From contig JAMFRX010000282.1 of the NCBI GenBank assembly GCA_026224995.1, positions 1-6,468 of the forward strand: a stretch of DNA of 6,468 nt, written 5' to 3'. The stretch comes from Puia dinghuensis. GTDB lineage: Bacteria; Bacteroidota; Bacteroidia; Chitinophagales; Chitinophagaceae. The position numbers and the translations under genes were made by a program. Below the pieces are notes generated by a model. It ran no database searches. It was not told where the DNA came from and was given only the letters and a program-made list of their open reading frames with translations. Shown here in pieces: positions 6,044-6,468 of the stretch; position 1 is the first letter of the stretch; each line of letters begins with the position of its first letter.

Positions 6044-6468
6044 ATGCGCCCCTTGCTCCTGGCCTTACTGCTATCGGCGGCAACTTTTGCCGTCTACGCC
6101 CAACAAATTCCCGCGACAACGGCCAACTACCAGGCCGCCGCCCGCTTCTCCGCCAAAAAGCTGGAAAAGATGATCTTCTCCATTGCCGTAGAGCCACACT
6201 GGCTCAAGAAGAGCAACCGCTTCTGGTATGTTTATGAAACCACCGAAGGGAAAAAATGGTGGATAGTCGACCCCGTCAAAGGCGAAAAGAAGATCCTTTT
6301 CGATAACGACCGGCTGGCAGCAGCTATCTCCCTCATCGTGAAAGACCCGTTCGACGCTAAGCACCTCGGCATCGACAGCCTCAGGTTCATCAAGGATGAG
6401 ACCTGGATCCAGTTCGAGGTAAAAAGCTCCATAGATTCAGCGAAACACAAGGATAAGGATAAAGAAAA
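6044..6468 (+). CDS. S9 family (dipeptidyl-peptidase IV-like) secreted peptidase, N-terminal part, runs off window
   Basis: The frame is open from ATG 6044 to the end (141 codons plus 2 bases). Residues 1-19 form a Sec signal peptide: Arg2, a hydrophobic core LLLALLLSAATFAV, and a VYA-QQ signal-peptidase I site before Gln20. The mature part starts with NYQAAARFSAKKLEKMIFSIAVEP, then LKKSNRFWYVYETTEGKKWWIVDP, then KDPFDAKHLGIDSLRFIKDETWIQFEVKSS. I recognise this pattern as the start of the beta-propeller domain of Bacteroidota S9 peptidases, which cleave dipeptides or oligopeptides in the periplasm. The catalytic alpha/beta-hydrolase domain with its Ser-Asp-His triad would lie beyond the window, so activity cannot be judged. 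A Lys/Asp-rich stretch begins near residue 132. No Shine-Dalgarno sequence precedes the ATG, as is common in this phylum. The two inverted repeats upstream suggest a transcription unit separate from ileS-dksA. Confidence 0.82.
   Translation, partial: MRPLLLALLLSAATFAVYAQQIPATTANYQAAARFSAKKLEKMIFSIAVEPHWLKKSNRFWYVYETTEGKKWWIVDPVKGEKKILFDNDRLAAAISLIVKDPFDAKHLGIDSLRFIKDETWIQFEVKSSIDSAKHKDKDKE

Overview
This window looks like chromosomal housekeeping DNA from a GC-moderate member of the Bacteroidota, probably the Chitinophagaceae. That placement is an inference. It rests on the gene set (hemH-hemJ; ileS followed directly by a DksA-like gene; a secreted S9 peptidase of the type abundant in this phylum), on the type 2 isoleucyl-tRNA synthetase with a GIHH signature, on the cysteine-poor DksA-like domain, and on the scarcity of strong Shine-Dalgarno sequences. 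All five genes seen are on the + strand.

Layout. Positions 1-925 hold the end of ferrochelatase (hemH, cut by the window edge) and, 16 bases later, a membrane protein of the HemJ/CopD family. Together they would carry out the last two steps of heme synthesis: protoporphyrinogen oxidation, then iron insertion. Positions 926-1605 carry no gene but are not featureless. They contain a ~435 bp segment bounded by imperfect inverted repeats, a 21-22 bp tandem array inside that segment, two weak terminator candidates, a 12-bp palindrome, and a likely promoter and leader hairpin for ileS. Positions 1606-5028 encode a complete 1140-residue isoleucyl-tRNA synthetase. Four bases later, apparently in the same operon, comes a 307-residue DksA/TraR-like protein. 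It has a very basic Lys/Ala/Pro tail and has lost three of the four zinc-finger cysteines. Positions 5957-6043 contain two consecutive inverted repeats. From 6044 to the window end is the start of a secreted S9 (dipeptidyl-peptidase IV-like) peptidase.

What stands out. The IleRS catalytic HxGH motif is replaced by GIHH, a first/third-position swap known in some type 2 IleRS enzymes and linked to very high mupirocin resistance. The hemJ-ileS gap carries an inverted-repeat-bounded, repeat-containing segment that could be a small mobile or formerly mobile element. The strong hairpin coded by the last codons of hemJ has its T-tract only on the minus strand. I see no new multi-gene system (no defence, phage or secretion cassette); the genes themselves are ordinary core functions.
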